Position numbers and translations under genes: made by a program. From NCBI GenBank assembly GCA_013399115.1, contig VXAA01002998.1, positions 1-64,000 on the forward strand: a stretch of 64,000 nucleotides of DNA. The letters run 5' to 3'. Numbering within the stretch: position 1 is the stretch's first letter; every line of letters starts with the position of its first letter. Below are positions 36,720-47,974 of this stretch, one piece after another. This stretch comes from Anseranas semipalmata (Eukaryota; Chordata; Aves; Anseriformes; Anseranatidae). The notes below the pieces were generated by a model. The model saw nothing but the letters and a program-made list of their open reading frames with translations, ran no database searches and was not told where the DNA came from.

Positions 36720-36990
36720 AGTCGCTGGTGGGTGGAGAAGGAGGGGCATGCCCCTTGCCCTGGGGGAGCTCTGGCTCTCAGGATGGGTTTTGTTTTCCCT
36801 CCCAGGTGCAGCCCCTGTGACCCAGGAAACCCCTTGCCTCAGCACTGGTCCTGAGATGCCAGCCCTCCAGGGCTGTGCAATGGCTGGGAGCTCCCTGCCA
36901 CAGCACCACCCTACCTGTGCCCAGCAAGGCTGCTGGAAGGAGCAAAACTGGGAGAGGTGGAAACCAGCTGCAAGGAAGCAGGTCTTCTAG
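36720..36990. other. Local GC-rich, CpG-poor patch with open frames on both strands
   Basis: Conspicuously richer in G and C than its surroundings but with very few CpG, so not a CpG island. A 129-codon plus frame (36601-36990) and a 112-codon minus frame (36778-37116) overlap here. Neither translation resembles a known protein, and stop codons are rarer by composition alone in such DNA. Confidence 0.4.
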
Positions 36991-37147
36991 TACATGGGCA
37001 AACTCCTTTGAGTATGTCAGGCAAGGAGGTGGCACGTAAGAAAGACTTTGCATGCCCTGATCCCCCCTAATTATCTGCTGTGGGTCCAAATGCAATATTG
37101 TAAATGGCTGCATCACAAATGTAAAGCATTAAGGAAGAATAACATGA

Positions 37148-37200
37148 CTTGATGACCCTTGTGGGCCCCTTCCAACTAAGGATATTCTGTGACTATGATT
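37148..37200 (+). mobile_element. CR1 3'-end fragment, plus strand
   Basis: 'ttgatgacccttgtgggcc', 'ccttccaactaa' and 'attctgtgactatgatt' correspond to the last 50 bp of a CR1 3' UTR and its terminus. Diverged, and truncated to a stub. Confidence 0.75.
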
Positions 37201-38261
37201 ATATATGAAGTTTCAAGGAAGACAAGAACATTAGGCAAACGTTTCTAAAGTTCACCTTACTATAGCCTGTGCAGTATCCTTGAAGGACTAAGCAGAGCTG
37301 GCCCTGGTGTATTCATCATTCTGCTCTTGTCACAGCACTTGATTGAATGTTTTTTCAGGAGGTAGAGATTAAAATGAACCAGAACTAATTGAAGGTATAT
37401 TTAATGAAAGCATCATCATTGTAATGAGTATACAACTGCTACACTAATGTTGAATAATGTTTAAGCTGCTGAACAACTCCATATTGTTTCACCTAATGGG
37501 ATTCACCGATTACCAAATAATTAATTCAACCCTATAATTTTGCAGCAACATGTGGAAATGTGAAACCCACTCATAAATTAATTAATGCTCAAGTCAATAA
37601 AAGAGACAAGAGCCTGGGACTTACTACTGTTTCTCCTGAAATAAATCTAGGTATTATTACTTACTTTGAGCCATACAGGATTGGTTTTGGTTCTTCAAGC
37701 ATTTGGTCTAGTTACTGCATTGTAATCATTTGTAATACAAGTCTGGTAGACGTGGGCAAATACTCAGCAGCTGAAGCTGCTCTAAATTTTTTTCTTATCT
37801 TCAGTTATGGTCGGCTTCTGTTTCACAGCTTCAGACCCCTCTTACTTGCTTTCTCACCATCTTTCCCACCATGTCACATGCCCTTCTTTTAGATTTCCTG
37901 TGCTTCTGGTCAGCATATTGAATTTGAAGATACCACTACACACCTTACTTCCCATTTTCCAGTTCAGTTACGCAGGTTATTGGCACATTTGTTGTGAACG
38001 TTGTTTACAAAACCAGGAAAGCAAATAGCCTAATGGAACAATTTTCAAAATGCATTATTCAACTTTGTTTGTTGTTTTTTTTTTTTTTTAAAAAAAAGGA
38101 AATACAGTCACAAGTCACACACTATATATCCTAATTCCTGGAAATACCTCTGGAAGCAGCCTCCTGTCTGAAGCCACTCTAACTTTAAAGGAGATTGTTA
38201 TAAATTCAGCAAGTTTTCTCTAGGTTTATCTCTGTGGTTAGGGCTCTGATTATTGTAAGTT

Positions 38262-38283
38262 AGGACTTACTCAAGTAAGTCCT
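38262..38283. repeat. 22-bp palindrome with 2-nt loop
   Basis: AGGACTTACT (38262-38271) and AGTAAGTCCT (38274-38283) are exact reverse complements around CA. Confidence 0.92.
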
Positions 38284-39376
38284 CAATATCCTCCTCAATC
38301 TTTTTTGCCCTATGTAGTTCACAACTGGTGGAATAGGCAGTACATCTTCTAATGAATAACAACTACTATCGAGCTCTATGTACAATCATGTAGATCTGGC
38401 AAGTACAACCACAGGGATTTGTGTAGTTCTTACAAAACCAACCAAATTAACAAATGTATAGGAAAACCAGGACAACCATATTAGTCTTTACACAGGATGG
38501 AGTAAAACCTTTAAGCTCTCTCATTTAGGCAAAATAATGCTCTGATAGACCTTCAATTATTCTTAAACATTTGGAAAGGAACAAGCAGCAGTCTTATACT
38601 CAGCATTTATGGTCAATAATCGGGCTTTTTGCATATATGGCCTCTGACTCATATCCAGATCTAAAAGCACAGCCATACCAATAACACCAGGAAGTTTTCC
38701 CTTGCCCCCCTACACACAAAACCCATGTTCTACAGACCGGGCCTCAGCTTTTGATGGTGCAGCCTTTGCTGGCCTATGTCAGAGAAAAGGGCACACACAA
38801 CCTTGTGTTTTCTTCAGGGTAGGAGACTTGTCAGGGTGGGGGAGATAGGACAGGAGAGCAGAAGGTTGCTGAGGTGCAACAGCTGCCCCCATGGAATGGT
38901 GTGGTATTTAGTTCATTGCAAGGCCTGTGTGCCCTGAAAAAAAGTCCAGTTCTACTGCTTATTCCTCTCGCCCACCCCATCATCCTGTAAAAATTTCATA
39001 TTTGAGCCCCACCATGAAGCCCATTAAGCACAAAGCCATTGCACACATTTGAAAAGCCTAAAGATGACCGTGGAAAGTGGTAAGTGGGCTATGCCCTGCT
39101 TTTGTGGTGAAGCTGCTGGCATGGCACAACAGATACTGAAGTAGGGGGGCAAACCATAAGTGTTTTCTAACCCAGATCCCTTGCAACATTGGCAGAGAGA
39201 GTGAAAAGAGACTTTAACATGGCAAAGGGTGTAGCTAAATGTTTCTACTTTCATTGAATTTCTCTAACCATATAAACCAGAAAACTTTCAATCAATCATT
39301 TGAACAAGCACTTGAGTTCCTCATTAAGTCTCACAACTCCTGTAAAGAAGTCCTTTTATCATCCTGAGCATTTTGG

Positions 39377-39464
39377 AAAACAAACAAACAAAACAAAACA
39401 AAACAAACAAACAAACAAACAAACAAAAAAACAAAAAAACAAAAAACAAACAAACAAAAAAAAC
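39377..39464. repeat. (CAAA)n / (CAAAA)n microsatellite, about 90 bp
   Basis: Longest simple repeat in the window. CAAA, CAAAA and CAAAAAAA units alternate. Confidence 0.95.
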
Positions 39465-39804
39465 ATAGGAAAGCATCGCTGGTACTCTTTATTTCCCCCT
39501 CTACAGCTTTTCAAGGAAATACCAGAAAACTTTCAAGTTGTCTTGGAAGCCTTTTGGATGACAGAGAAATGACAGAATCCTGCAAACTGCCCTCCTGCCC
39601 TCCTTCTGCCCTTCAACACTAGCAAAAAGCCATTCTATTCCCATCTATATCACTGACTTCCCTTAATTAACGTATGGATCTCATGGAACAGAAACCTGAA
39701 AAGTTAAAGCTTGTTAAAAATGGCAAAGCTGACATAATGCAGCAATCGGTGCTACATAACAAGTTGGACAAAAATTCCAACATTGTGTATATACATTGCA
39801 CAAA

Positions 39805-39846
39805 NNNNNNNNNNNNNNNNNNNNNNNNNNNNNNNNNNNNNNNNNN
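39805..39846. other. Assembly gap (42 N) followed by an A-run
   Basis: The run of N is followed by 11 A, so the missing sequence is probably a longer low-complexity tract. Any translation through it is meaningless. Confidence 0.95.
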
Positions 39847-40705
39847 AAAAAAAAAAATCCAAGCTCACAAAAGCTCTGACATGAATAAGCTCAGTTTTAG
39901 TCATGTGCATCTTAAAAGAAGAGTAAGATAGGAGAGATTTCCCCTTGGATTTAGAAATGCTGCTAAGGTTTTCAGGCGTCTATCTCCTTCAGGTAGTTTG
40001 ACACTTCTTTTTCATTTCTAACATCCTATCAGTCCGAGATCAGAAACAGACAAGCAGCATAATAGGTGGCAAAAAACATCTAGAAGGTGAGATAACTCCA
40101 AAGAAGTGGAGCTGGCTACGGCAAATAGCCGTTAAATTGGCAAAAGGAAGTGAAAATGGAAATAATCAACTCTAACCTCACCTAGAGAGCAGACAGAATG
40201 CCAGGGCATGTCCAGTCTCTCTGACTGCCCCGATCTGCTCTGACACCACATCAAAGGAGGAGTAAGTGGTGATAGCTGAATAGTTTTCCTTTTTTCTTTT
40301 AAACAAGAGATTATATAAACCTTCCAGATTTCCGCCTTGTATACTGGCCATAGAAAATTTGAAGCAATAGTTCTGCAAGATCCCCTAAATACTTACAGAA
40401 GAGGGAAATTAGAAGACTATCATGGGTTACTTGATGGGGTCTCAAGAGAGGTTGTAAGTGTTTTGGGTTATACAAGCATTCTTCCAAAGACGAATATGCT
40501 CTAAAACATTTACAGTCCAGATAATACCTGAGCAACAAAGATTACTATACTTATTTTAAAGCTGGAAGACTGAGGTATTCAGTAGTTTACATGAAGGTAT
40601 GTGGGGTATCTGTATCAGAGAAAAAGCAGAACAAAGATTTATGTCTCCGTCAATCACAAAACAATTCTTCCTCCTAAAATTGTTCTTAATTTCATTTCTT
40701 CTCTG

Positions 40706-40749
40706 TTTTTTGTTTTTGTTTTTGTTTCTGTTTTTGTTTTTGTTTTTGG
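40706..40749. repeat. (TTTTTG)n microsatellite
   Basis: About seven GTTTTT units with one C interruption. Confidence 0.95.
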
Positions 40750-42696
40750 TGCTGTTTCTACGTAATATTAATTGTACTAATAAATAGTAGAAAGTAGAAG
40801 TGTATTAATTTACAGTTTAATTAATTGCTTAAATGAAACTTTAAAAAGAATTGTTCTACAGTTGTTCTATAATTGTGCCACAGAAGTGAGTGGATTCATT
40901 CTACCTAATAAAACTTTTCTCATCTGGCCCCATATATTTCCTAAACTGATGGCTTGTTTCCTCTCTATCCATAAGATTTACAGCAGAGGTTTAAGATGGC
41001 TAATAAGCATAATATATGGGGCTAAAATCTGTTCTGAGGGAGAGAGGTGAAATATCTCACAGGTCAGGGACATGTGAAAGGGATTCAAGACTCCTGATCA
41101 TTGTATCTGTAATTCAGTTCAGTCTCTACAGAGCCAAATTCAAAGCCTGTGGAAATCGGTGGACATCTTCCAACTGACCTAAATTTTTATATCAGGCCGA
41201 GGCCCATAAGAAAAAAAAGGCAGACTAATTCACAACTAAAATCTGCTCTCAGAGTTTCTGATTGCTTAAGGAAAGTAAATAGCCAGTGCTTGATTAATGC
41301 AATTATTCATCAGGTATGAAGCATTAAAATCCAGCATTGCTAATATCTTAGCATAGATCAGAATTAGCCCACACTCTGATGAGATGCCCATCTTCTTCAG
41401 GTGCAGGGAGATTATGAACAGCCCTTCCTCCAACTTAAGAATTGCCTAGCACACTATGGTAAACACATACACTGCTGTCAGCCCTGCGGTTTCCTCCCAA
41501 GAATATTACCTCTGATATGCACAAGCATGCATTCACTATGTGTGTGTGGTGCATGTTCATGTGTGTGAGGTTTAGCTCTTATTAATTCTATGCACAGTCA
41601 TAAAATATTTACTGCAATAGAGAGGCAGTGAGAAGGTCAGAGGCTTGCATTCACTTCAGCAGACTTCATAGTTATTACTGATTTTTTAAAAGAATTTGCC
41701 TCTAACTTTTTGTTTGCTGAGAAAAAAAGGAGTAATTTTATTTTCCACAACAGCTGTGTTTAAATTAATTGTAATCCTCTCTCTTCTTTCTCTCCTGACC
41801 TGCAAACCCATAGGCACACAACAACATGTGCATGCCTGCTCTCTCCCTCTCAAGTTGGCCTGGCGTTTTGCTGTGTTGCCATCCAGGGCAGAGTGGAAGT
41901 ATAAGGTTGGAATTATTTTGGGCAGAGAACAAATTCCTCTTTTGACTGAAACTACATTCCTGAGTATTCATATTTCTTGTCATTTATTCTCTGATGCTTC
42001 ACCAATGAAGACCTAATAAAATAGGCAGCCACATCACGTATTTTAATGAATTGCACAAGAAGGATACTACCATTATTTAAAGAAAGTGACATTTACTCCA
42101 TACCAATCAAGTTACCTATATTGGGCAGTATATTATGCCTTTGCTGGTGTAAATTAGAAAAGCATCATTAATTCCACAGTATTCATAACTATAATGAATA
42201 ATACAATATAAATAATTAAGGTAGGGAAGTAGCTTTGCTTTGTTTTAATTACTGAAATCACTGGAATTATGCTGATTTACGTGAGGCAGTTCTGGACTTA
42301 CTCTTTCCACAAAAGGAAAAAAGTATATTTGTAAAGATTAACAGCTTAATATACTTCAAACTAAAACTGATGATTTCTCATGCCAAAATTTAGATATTAA
42401 AAAAGCACAAAAGCAAGGGCTATGTCTTTAGTACGATGATGTGAAGGCAGAAGCAAATGCATTTAATGACATCCTTTTTGACCTCTTAGCAACTAATGCT
42501 GGGAACAGCCTTCAGCAGACTTTAGGCACAGCAAATTTCAGGACCATGACTCTTCACTTTGATAAAGTTAAAATGAGAAAGAGATTTATAAGGGAACCTG
42601 CCACATAATTTTAATGATAGACGCTTCTCTCAGTCCACTAAGACAGAAAGAAAATCTCTGGATTGCTTTTACTGAGTAGGTGGAAAAAAAAAAAAA

Positions 42697-42697
42697 N
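42697..42697. other. Ambiguous base in an A-tract
   Basis: Single N after 13 A. Confidence 0.8.
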
Positions 42698-44187
42698 AGG
42701 CAACCATCCATGTGTGTTTCGCAAATTTTAAAGGATAAAATTTAATTTCTTTTATTTTGTCTTTTATGTGTCCTACTGAATTATACTTCAGAAATTCCAT
42801 CTCACCAAATATCCCTCCCAATAACATACTGCAAATTAAAATCAGATGAAGGCTGGAATAACAAATTATTTTTCTTTGTTGGTTTATCCATCTTACTAGC
42901 TCTATTTTGAAAGCTAATTACTAGCGCGAATTATTATTCAATATGTAGACATTCAATTTAAACAGCAAATTATTTTTCTTCTTCCTTTTCCACTAAACTT
43001 TTGTTCCCTAATATAATGTTTGCATTGGTTTGTGAACATTTTAAATAATCCAGGTAAAAAATATCTTACCAGCTGAAGCAACACAGAAAACATGATTTAG
43101 GAAATTGAGGCTGGTGATAAAGTACCTGAAAGAGTCAGACAATTTCCTACAAGATGAGCCAATCTTAATTCTTTGGAGAGGAAAATAATAAATAACTGCA
43201 GTTCAGCACTGTTCTTTATGACCATTCATTGTTAACAGCTCCATGTACAAACTCACTTCCAAACAGGACCAATGTGTTACTTTGGAGGTAAAACGATACT
43301 TTCTTTGTGATTACTTAGTGACTTGATCATTACTCCCTATAATGTCTTTCCAGATGACATCTTGAAAAGCCTGATTCATTCACTTCTTTCATGGGTCTAT
43401 ACCTATACATAAAGTATGTATGTGGTATCACCCACCTATCTGTGAAACAGCCCAAAGTACTAAAGATACTGCTTTTTCTTGGACTCCTTGGGTTGTTGGA
43501 ATTCCTAACTATTTCTGTAGATTGTTTGTTCTTATTGAATCTCATTTATATAAGATTATTTCATATTAGTAATTGTCATTTAGTATGCTGAAAGGAAAAA
43601 AAAAAAAAGAAGCAGTATCTAGGATAGCACTATAAGAGGGAAAGTAAAATAATTTCAGAAGCACATTATATATAAACAAGATAATGAAAATGCCATTGTG
43701 CAAATGTACAGAATCATATGCGATAAAGCTGCAGCATTGATTGAATTAATAACTGTAGACCTCTAAAGACTTCTGTATAAAACGTGCTCCTTCCAAGCTG
43801 TGTATATATCACATTGATTCGTTCCATCCACCTTGATCATGATTAGAGAATTGAAACTTTCTGTTCACAAAGGAAAAGTTAAAAAATTTACATACATTTG
43901 TTTGGTGAAGATACTCCAGCTATAAGTCCTACTTTTATGCAATTAAGTGTTTAAATGTACTTGCCACTTAGAACACAAAGCTTTACTTTATTTTTATTAT
44001 TTTTTCTTTTGAACTTCTATGAACTTTCTACACACTATGCTAAGCTATACTTTTTAATGAATTACACGTCTGATTACAAATAAGACATAATAATGATTTT
44101 GGATATAATTACCCTATTTCTATGTATGCAGAAATGAAGATACAGATCTGCATGTAGTCTTGTTTATCTGCAATTGCATGTGAGTAG

Positions 44188-44259
44188 CTCCAAAATAACC
44201 AGCGGGACCTGTTGTATGAGTCAATTCAAACCTGTTTAGACAGACACCAAAGCCTAGAG
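44188..44259 (+). other. Candidate coding exon, plus strand (24 codons, phase 0-0)
   Basis: 72 bases open in one frame end in a strong donor, AGAG|GTAAGC, and follow an AG after a moderately pyrimidine-rich stretch ('gtagtcttgtttatctgca'). In this frame a TAG stop immediately precedes the proposed exon, so the open part fits its borders. The peptide begins LQNNQRDLLYESIQ and ends TCLDRHQSLE, a plausible charged helix. A CpG-containing GC-richer core (CAGCGGGACCTG) stands out from the surroundings. I cannot name a family. Chance origin is quite possible, since 72-bp open segments next to a GTAAG are not rare. Confidence 0.22.
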
Positions 44260-45171
44260 GTAAGCTGTTTTGTACTATTTCCCCACTGTATCCAGGATGA
44301 ATTTGATGAATTTACTAATACCATGAAGCCTCGGTTTCTCTGTACCATCCCTCTCTTTTAGTTCCTGTCTCACCCAGTTAAATGCTGTGGATAAACTATT
44401 TATGCACTTATGCTGAGTGATATGCCGCTGAACCTAAATTCAAGTATAGAAGTTTTTTTGTGGTTATTTTTTTCTTTTTAAAGAGATTTGTCCATTTAAA
44501 CAGAAAACAGCTGTGATCTTTTCTGAGACATCTCCAAGCTACCCTGCATTTGATTTATTTTTCTTTGAGGTCTGACTACTGTTCTAATTTTTCCTCTATA
44601 TTTTCATACCTTTTAATACCTTGCTATTCAAACTGTGTTGGCTTTCCTTTTGACTGGTCAATGTTTATCACCCCATATTTCCAAAAATAATAAGCAGTTG
44701 AAGCCAATTTGCCTAAAGCATTTAAATTTCTCAGTTGACCTTTCTTGGGTAGAAACAGGAATAATTAGCTCTTTAAGTGAAAGGCATGTACTAAACACCT
44801 TAGTCCCTGTGATTCTGTCATGGTGTTGGCTGGTATAGAGTTAATTTTCTTCATAGAGGCTTGTATGATCTTGTGTTTTGGATTTTTGATGAAAATAGTG
44901 CTGATAACACACCAATGTTTTAGTTGTTGTAGAGCAGTGCTTACACAGAGCCAAGGACTTTTCAGCTTCTCATACCACCCTGCCAGTGAGGAAGCTGGGG
45001 GTGCACAAGAAGCTGGGGAGGGGACAGAACCTGACTGACCCAAACTGGCTAAAGGGATATTCCATAGCATATGATGCAGCATATGATGCTCAGCAATAAA
45101 ACCTGGGGTAAAGAAGGAGGAAGGGGAGGATGTTCGGAGTGATGGTGCTTGTCTTCCCAAGAAACCATTAT

Positions 45172-45176
45172 GCATG
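45172..45176 (+). repeat. Left target-site duplication (GCATG) of the inner LTR
   Basis: Pairs with GTGTG at 45814-45818. Both are one transition from GCGTG, which I recall as the base sequence at this point of the LTR family. Confidence 0.7.
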
Positions 45177-45813
45177 TGTAGTGGTTTTACCCTGCTGGGC
45201 AGCTGAACTCCACCACAGTCGTCCTCTCATTCCCCCTCCTCAAAAGAAGAGGAGAAGAAAGTATGATGGAAAGAAAAAAAAGGTTCACGTATTGAGATAA
45301 GGATAGTTTAATTAAAGGAAAAAAACAAGGGAAAAAAACAAACAAACAAACAAACAAGCAAAGGCCACGCGGGAAAGGCCACAGAGGGAAAAAAGAAAAA
45401 AAAAATATTCTCTACTTCCCCATCAACGAGCAATGTTCGGCCACATCCTGGGAAGCAGGGCCTCAATACATGTAGCAGTTGTTCGGGAGGACAGACGTCT
45501 TCGCAACGAGAGCCCCCCACCTCTCCTTTCCTTTTCCCAGCTTTTATTGCTGAGTGTGACATCATATGGTATGGAATATCCCTTTGGTTGCTTTAGGTCA
45601 GCTGCCCTGGCCATGTCCCCTCCCCACTTCTTGCCCACCCCCGCCTACTGGCTTTGGGGGGTCTGGAGAGAGTCCTGGTGCTGTGCCAGCACTGCTCGGC
45701 AGTAGCCAAAACACTGGTGTGATACCAGCGCTGTTCTAGCTACAAGTGCAGAGTACAATGCTATATGGGCTGCTGTAGGGAAAGTTAACTCTATCCCAGC
45801 CAGACCCAGTACA
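45177..45813 (-). mobile_element. Solo LTR (-) inserted into the outer LTR; the longest copy of its family here
   Basis: The plus strand starts TGTAGTGGTTTTACCCTG and ends CCCAGACCCAGTACA-type sequence, so on the minus strand the element runs TGTACTGGGTCTGG to CCACTACA. At 637 bp it is the only copy of this family in the window without an N. It contains AATAAA (minus, 45543-45548) and a CRE-like TGACATCA at 45557-45564. A (CAAA)n expansion near 45331-45358 is absent from the 49.6-kb copy. Many A-runs reflect a U5 rich in T on the coding strand. No proviral genes adjoin it. Confidence 0.92.
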
Positions 45814-45818
45814 GTGTG
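45814..45818 (+). repeat. Right target-site duplication (GTGTG) of the inner LTR
   Basis: Directly follows the terminal CA of the inner LTR. The outer LTR resumes immediately afterwards with ATGAGCCCTGC. Confidence 0.7.
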
Positions 45819-46054
45819 ATGAGCCCTGCTTTCCTGGGAATGGCTGAACATCTGCCTGTCAATGGGAAGTAGCAAATGAATTCCTTGTTTTGCTTTGCTT
45901 GCACGCACAGTTTTGCTTTACCTAGTAAACTGTCTTTGTCTCAACCCATGAGTTCTTGCACTTTTACTTTCCGATTCTCTTCCCTGTCCTACCTGGGGAG
46001 AATGAGTGAGTGACTGTGTGGTACTTAGCTGCCTGCTGGGGCTAAACCACAACA

Positions 46055-47803
46055 CTCTCCACCCTACCCATAATGATCTTTACTGAAATGCCACTAAACT
46101 AGAGACACAGCAAGGATCTAATATCTAGTATTAGCAAATTGTTTCCTTAGAGAGTCTTTTTGTTAATTTATTAAAAAAAAAAAAAAAAAAAAAGTTGTTC
46201 CAGAAGGGTTCTTGTGAAAGTGAGGTCATCACCCATTACCCATTCTGATCAACCTGCTGGAGGGAGACTTCTCAGAGTAGCCAGTGTTTCATTTTAGCAT
46301 GCTGAGCATCAGATACTAAAGCAGCGTTTCCAGACAGGCTAGACACTTTCATCCAAAAAGAGTGAGAGACGGCCACGCTCTGCCCACTCAAGTGCCTGTG
46401 GTTAGTGACCCAGCAGCTTCCCAAGCTACTTCTGGAACACCACAGTTTCTCCAGCCAGTGACCTCCTTCCTGTCCATAGAAGTCTGATAAAAAGAAGAAC
46501 ACGCAACAGGTGTTCAAGCCTCGAAGTTCTTCACCTTGGCTGACCTTCAGATCAGGGACACTACTTTTCTAGCCTGAAAGATGAGCAAAACATTTATAGG
46601 ACCTGCTTGTGGCTTTAGGGACATCTCCTGGCAAAAGGACTAAGCACAGTTGACTCCAGGGCAGCGTAACTGAGACACAGCCCTAACAGGCTAAAAAGTG
46701 GAAACCTGAGTCATTGCTGCCTAAAGAGAGTGAAGTTTCTTTCTGACAGTCTTGTGGTCAGACAGATGCTCAGTTCGGCAGGAGAGAGTGCAAAGCACTC
46801 TCTTATTATCACTCCCTCCAGTAAAGTAACTAGAAGGAGCAAGCTATTTCCTTTGCCCAGGAGGTATGTTGCCATCACTTAGTGGGGAGTAACGAGAGAA
46901 TAGAAGGATAGGACAGGTAAACATCTGATTTTCCTTCCTTCCTTCCTCACATAAGAAAAGAGCTCAGTCCAAACCATCACTGACAACATTTATGGGGAAG
47001 GAAACAAAAATCAAACAAAATGCTGGCTTTTTAGTTGATTACATTTTAGATCTCACTGTTTCTTGCTCTTCCAAAAGAGCAAGCCTGAGCAGCTGTGTTC
47101 CTCTGGGGCACTGATAAGATTCAAGCCTTCTTCAGACCAATATTTGGAGCTACCTTCAACTCAATGAGGCATCAGTTGTTTTCAGATGTACAAATGAGTT
47201 TAATAAGGGTCCCAGCAAGACTCTGAAATCATGGTTGACTTGTCACACCTCTAGCCCCCCAGGCAACATTTTGTTATTGATCTGTTTATTGCTTCCGCTG
47301 AGCAAACACTGTCAATCCACCTATGTCAGAATACAGCCTGCAGCATGCAGCGGACACTGTTATTACCATTTAAGTGATAAATGAGACATGCATTTCATTC
47401 AGCATGTTTTTGAAGAAGGAAATATTCATTTTTAAAGCACCAATATGTAGGAAAGTCAACAAGTCTCTTCCTTTTTGTTTCTCGCTGCAACTAGTAATCA
47501 GTTTTACTGAGCTCCAGATAGAAATACTCATACAAAACAAAATGTTGTTATTGAACTTCAGTGTTTTGGTTAAACATCTTCAGAATAAATATTATAGGAT
47601 TAAAGAAGAAAAGAAAGAAGGAAAGTAAGGGCCCAACCCAAGACCTGCTGAAGTTTGTGGAAGCCTTACTATAGATTTCTATGAGTGTTTTTACAAAAGC
47701 TTGGAAAAACAGAAAGATCCATCCCCAGTGTGTTGCTTGCCAGTTCCCTCCATCACATGTGGGAGCAGTAACATTTCAAATTATACTCTTTTTTTGTGCA
47801 CAG
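46055..47803. other. Single-copy DNA, no gene seen
   Basis: Poly-A tract at 46173-46193. A moderately GC-rich segment (about 46230-46560) has open frames that match nothing known. Confidence 0.5.
46173..46193. repeat. Poly-A tract
   Basis: 21 uninterrupted A. Confidence 0.95.
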
Positions 47804-47974
47804 ACAGAGAAAGGCTTCCTCCTTCCTGAAGATGCCTGTGGAGTCTGTCCCTCCTGGACAAGCCTCTATGATGAATACCTCCATCCTCCAGGGCCTGGAC
47901 CAGTGGGTCACTGTCTGGCATGCACAAGCATGGCTTCTGAGAAACTATTCACATGCCCAAAGATGGATGCACAG
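47804..47974 (+). other. Candidate exon, plus strand (171 bp, phase 0-0)
   Basis: The segment has a textbook acceptor (TTATACTCTTTTTTTGTGCACAG, pyrimidine run directly before CAG) and a strong donor, CACAG|GTAAGG. Length is 57 codons exactly. Two frames are open across it. The first gives a Cys-containing peptide (begins TEKGFLLPEDACGVCPSW, later GHCLACTS and KLFTCPKMDAQ). The second contains an ATG at 47837 (MPVESVPPGQASMMNT...). The third is stopped early. The segment is GC-richer than both flanks. It may be a coding exon, a non-coding RNA exon or a coincidence. I recognise no family. Of the exon candidates here it has the best splice signals. Confidence 0.33.

Larger units (their letters stand above)
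33831..37147. other. Single-copy DNA with long A-tracts and a GC-rich patch
   Basis: Holds (GA)n at 34636-34664, pure A-runs at 35083-35123 and 36180-36202, and a GC-rich but CpG-poor patch at about 36720-36990 with open frames on both strands. No recognised gene. Confidence 0.5.
37201..44187. other. Single-copy DNA, no confirmed gene
   Basis: Includes a 22-bp near-perfect palindrome (38262-38283), a (CAAA)n tract (39377-39464), a 42-N assembly gap (39805-39846), (TTTTTG)n at 40706-40749 and an N at 42697. Homeodomain-like TAATTA sites are frequent (for example around 37520 and 42915), but this is expected in AT-rich DNA. Confidence 0.5.
44816..46054 (+). mobile_element. Solo LTR (+) of an avian ERV, split by a younger LTR
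   Basis: Left part 44816-45176 starts TGTCATGGTGTTGGCTGG. Right part 45819-46054 ends GGCTAAACCACAACA. Joined conceptually they make an LTR of about 597 bp, related to but distinct from the inner family. Recognisable parts are 'agagttaattttcttcata', AATAAA at 45095-45100, 'gatgttcggagtgatggtg', 'ttttgctttgcttgcacg' and 'actgtctttgtctcaaccc'. A small tandem duplication, AGCATATGATGC twice, lies near 45066-45090. I found no matching target duplication outside it (GATTC left, CTCTC right). Either it has decayed, or the solo LTR arose by recombination between different proviruses. No internal proviral genes remain. Confidence 0.88.

Noticed and set aside
36601..36990. 129-codon plus-strand frame and its antisense partner
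   Set aside because: GC-rich composition lowers stop frequency on both strands, and neither translation resembles a known protein. Kept only as a composition feature.
38262..38283. Palindrome as a microRNA precursor
   Set aside because: A 10-bp stem with a 2-nt loop is too short for a Drosha or Dicer substrate.
39674..39931. 85-codon open frame
   Set aside because: It runs through 42 N, so its continuity is an artefact.
40182..40378. Minus-strand open segment ending in TAG|GTGAGG
   Set aside because: The donor is good, but no acceptor with a pyrimidine tract precedes it; the sequence upstream on that strand is purine-rich.
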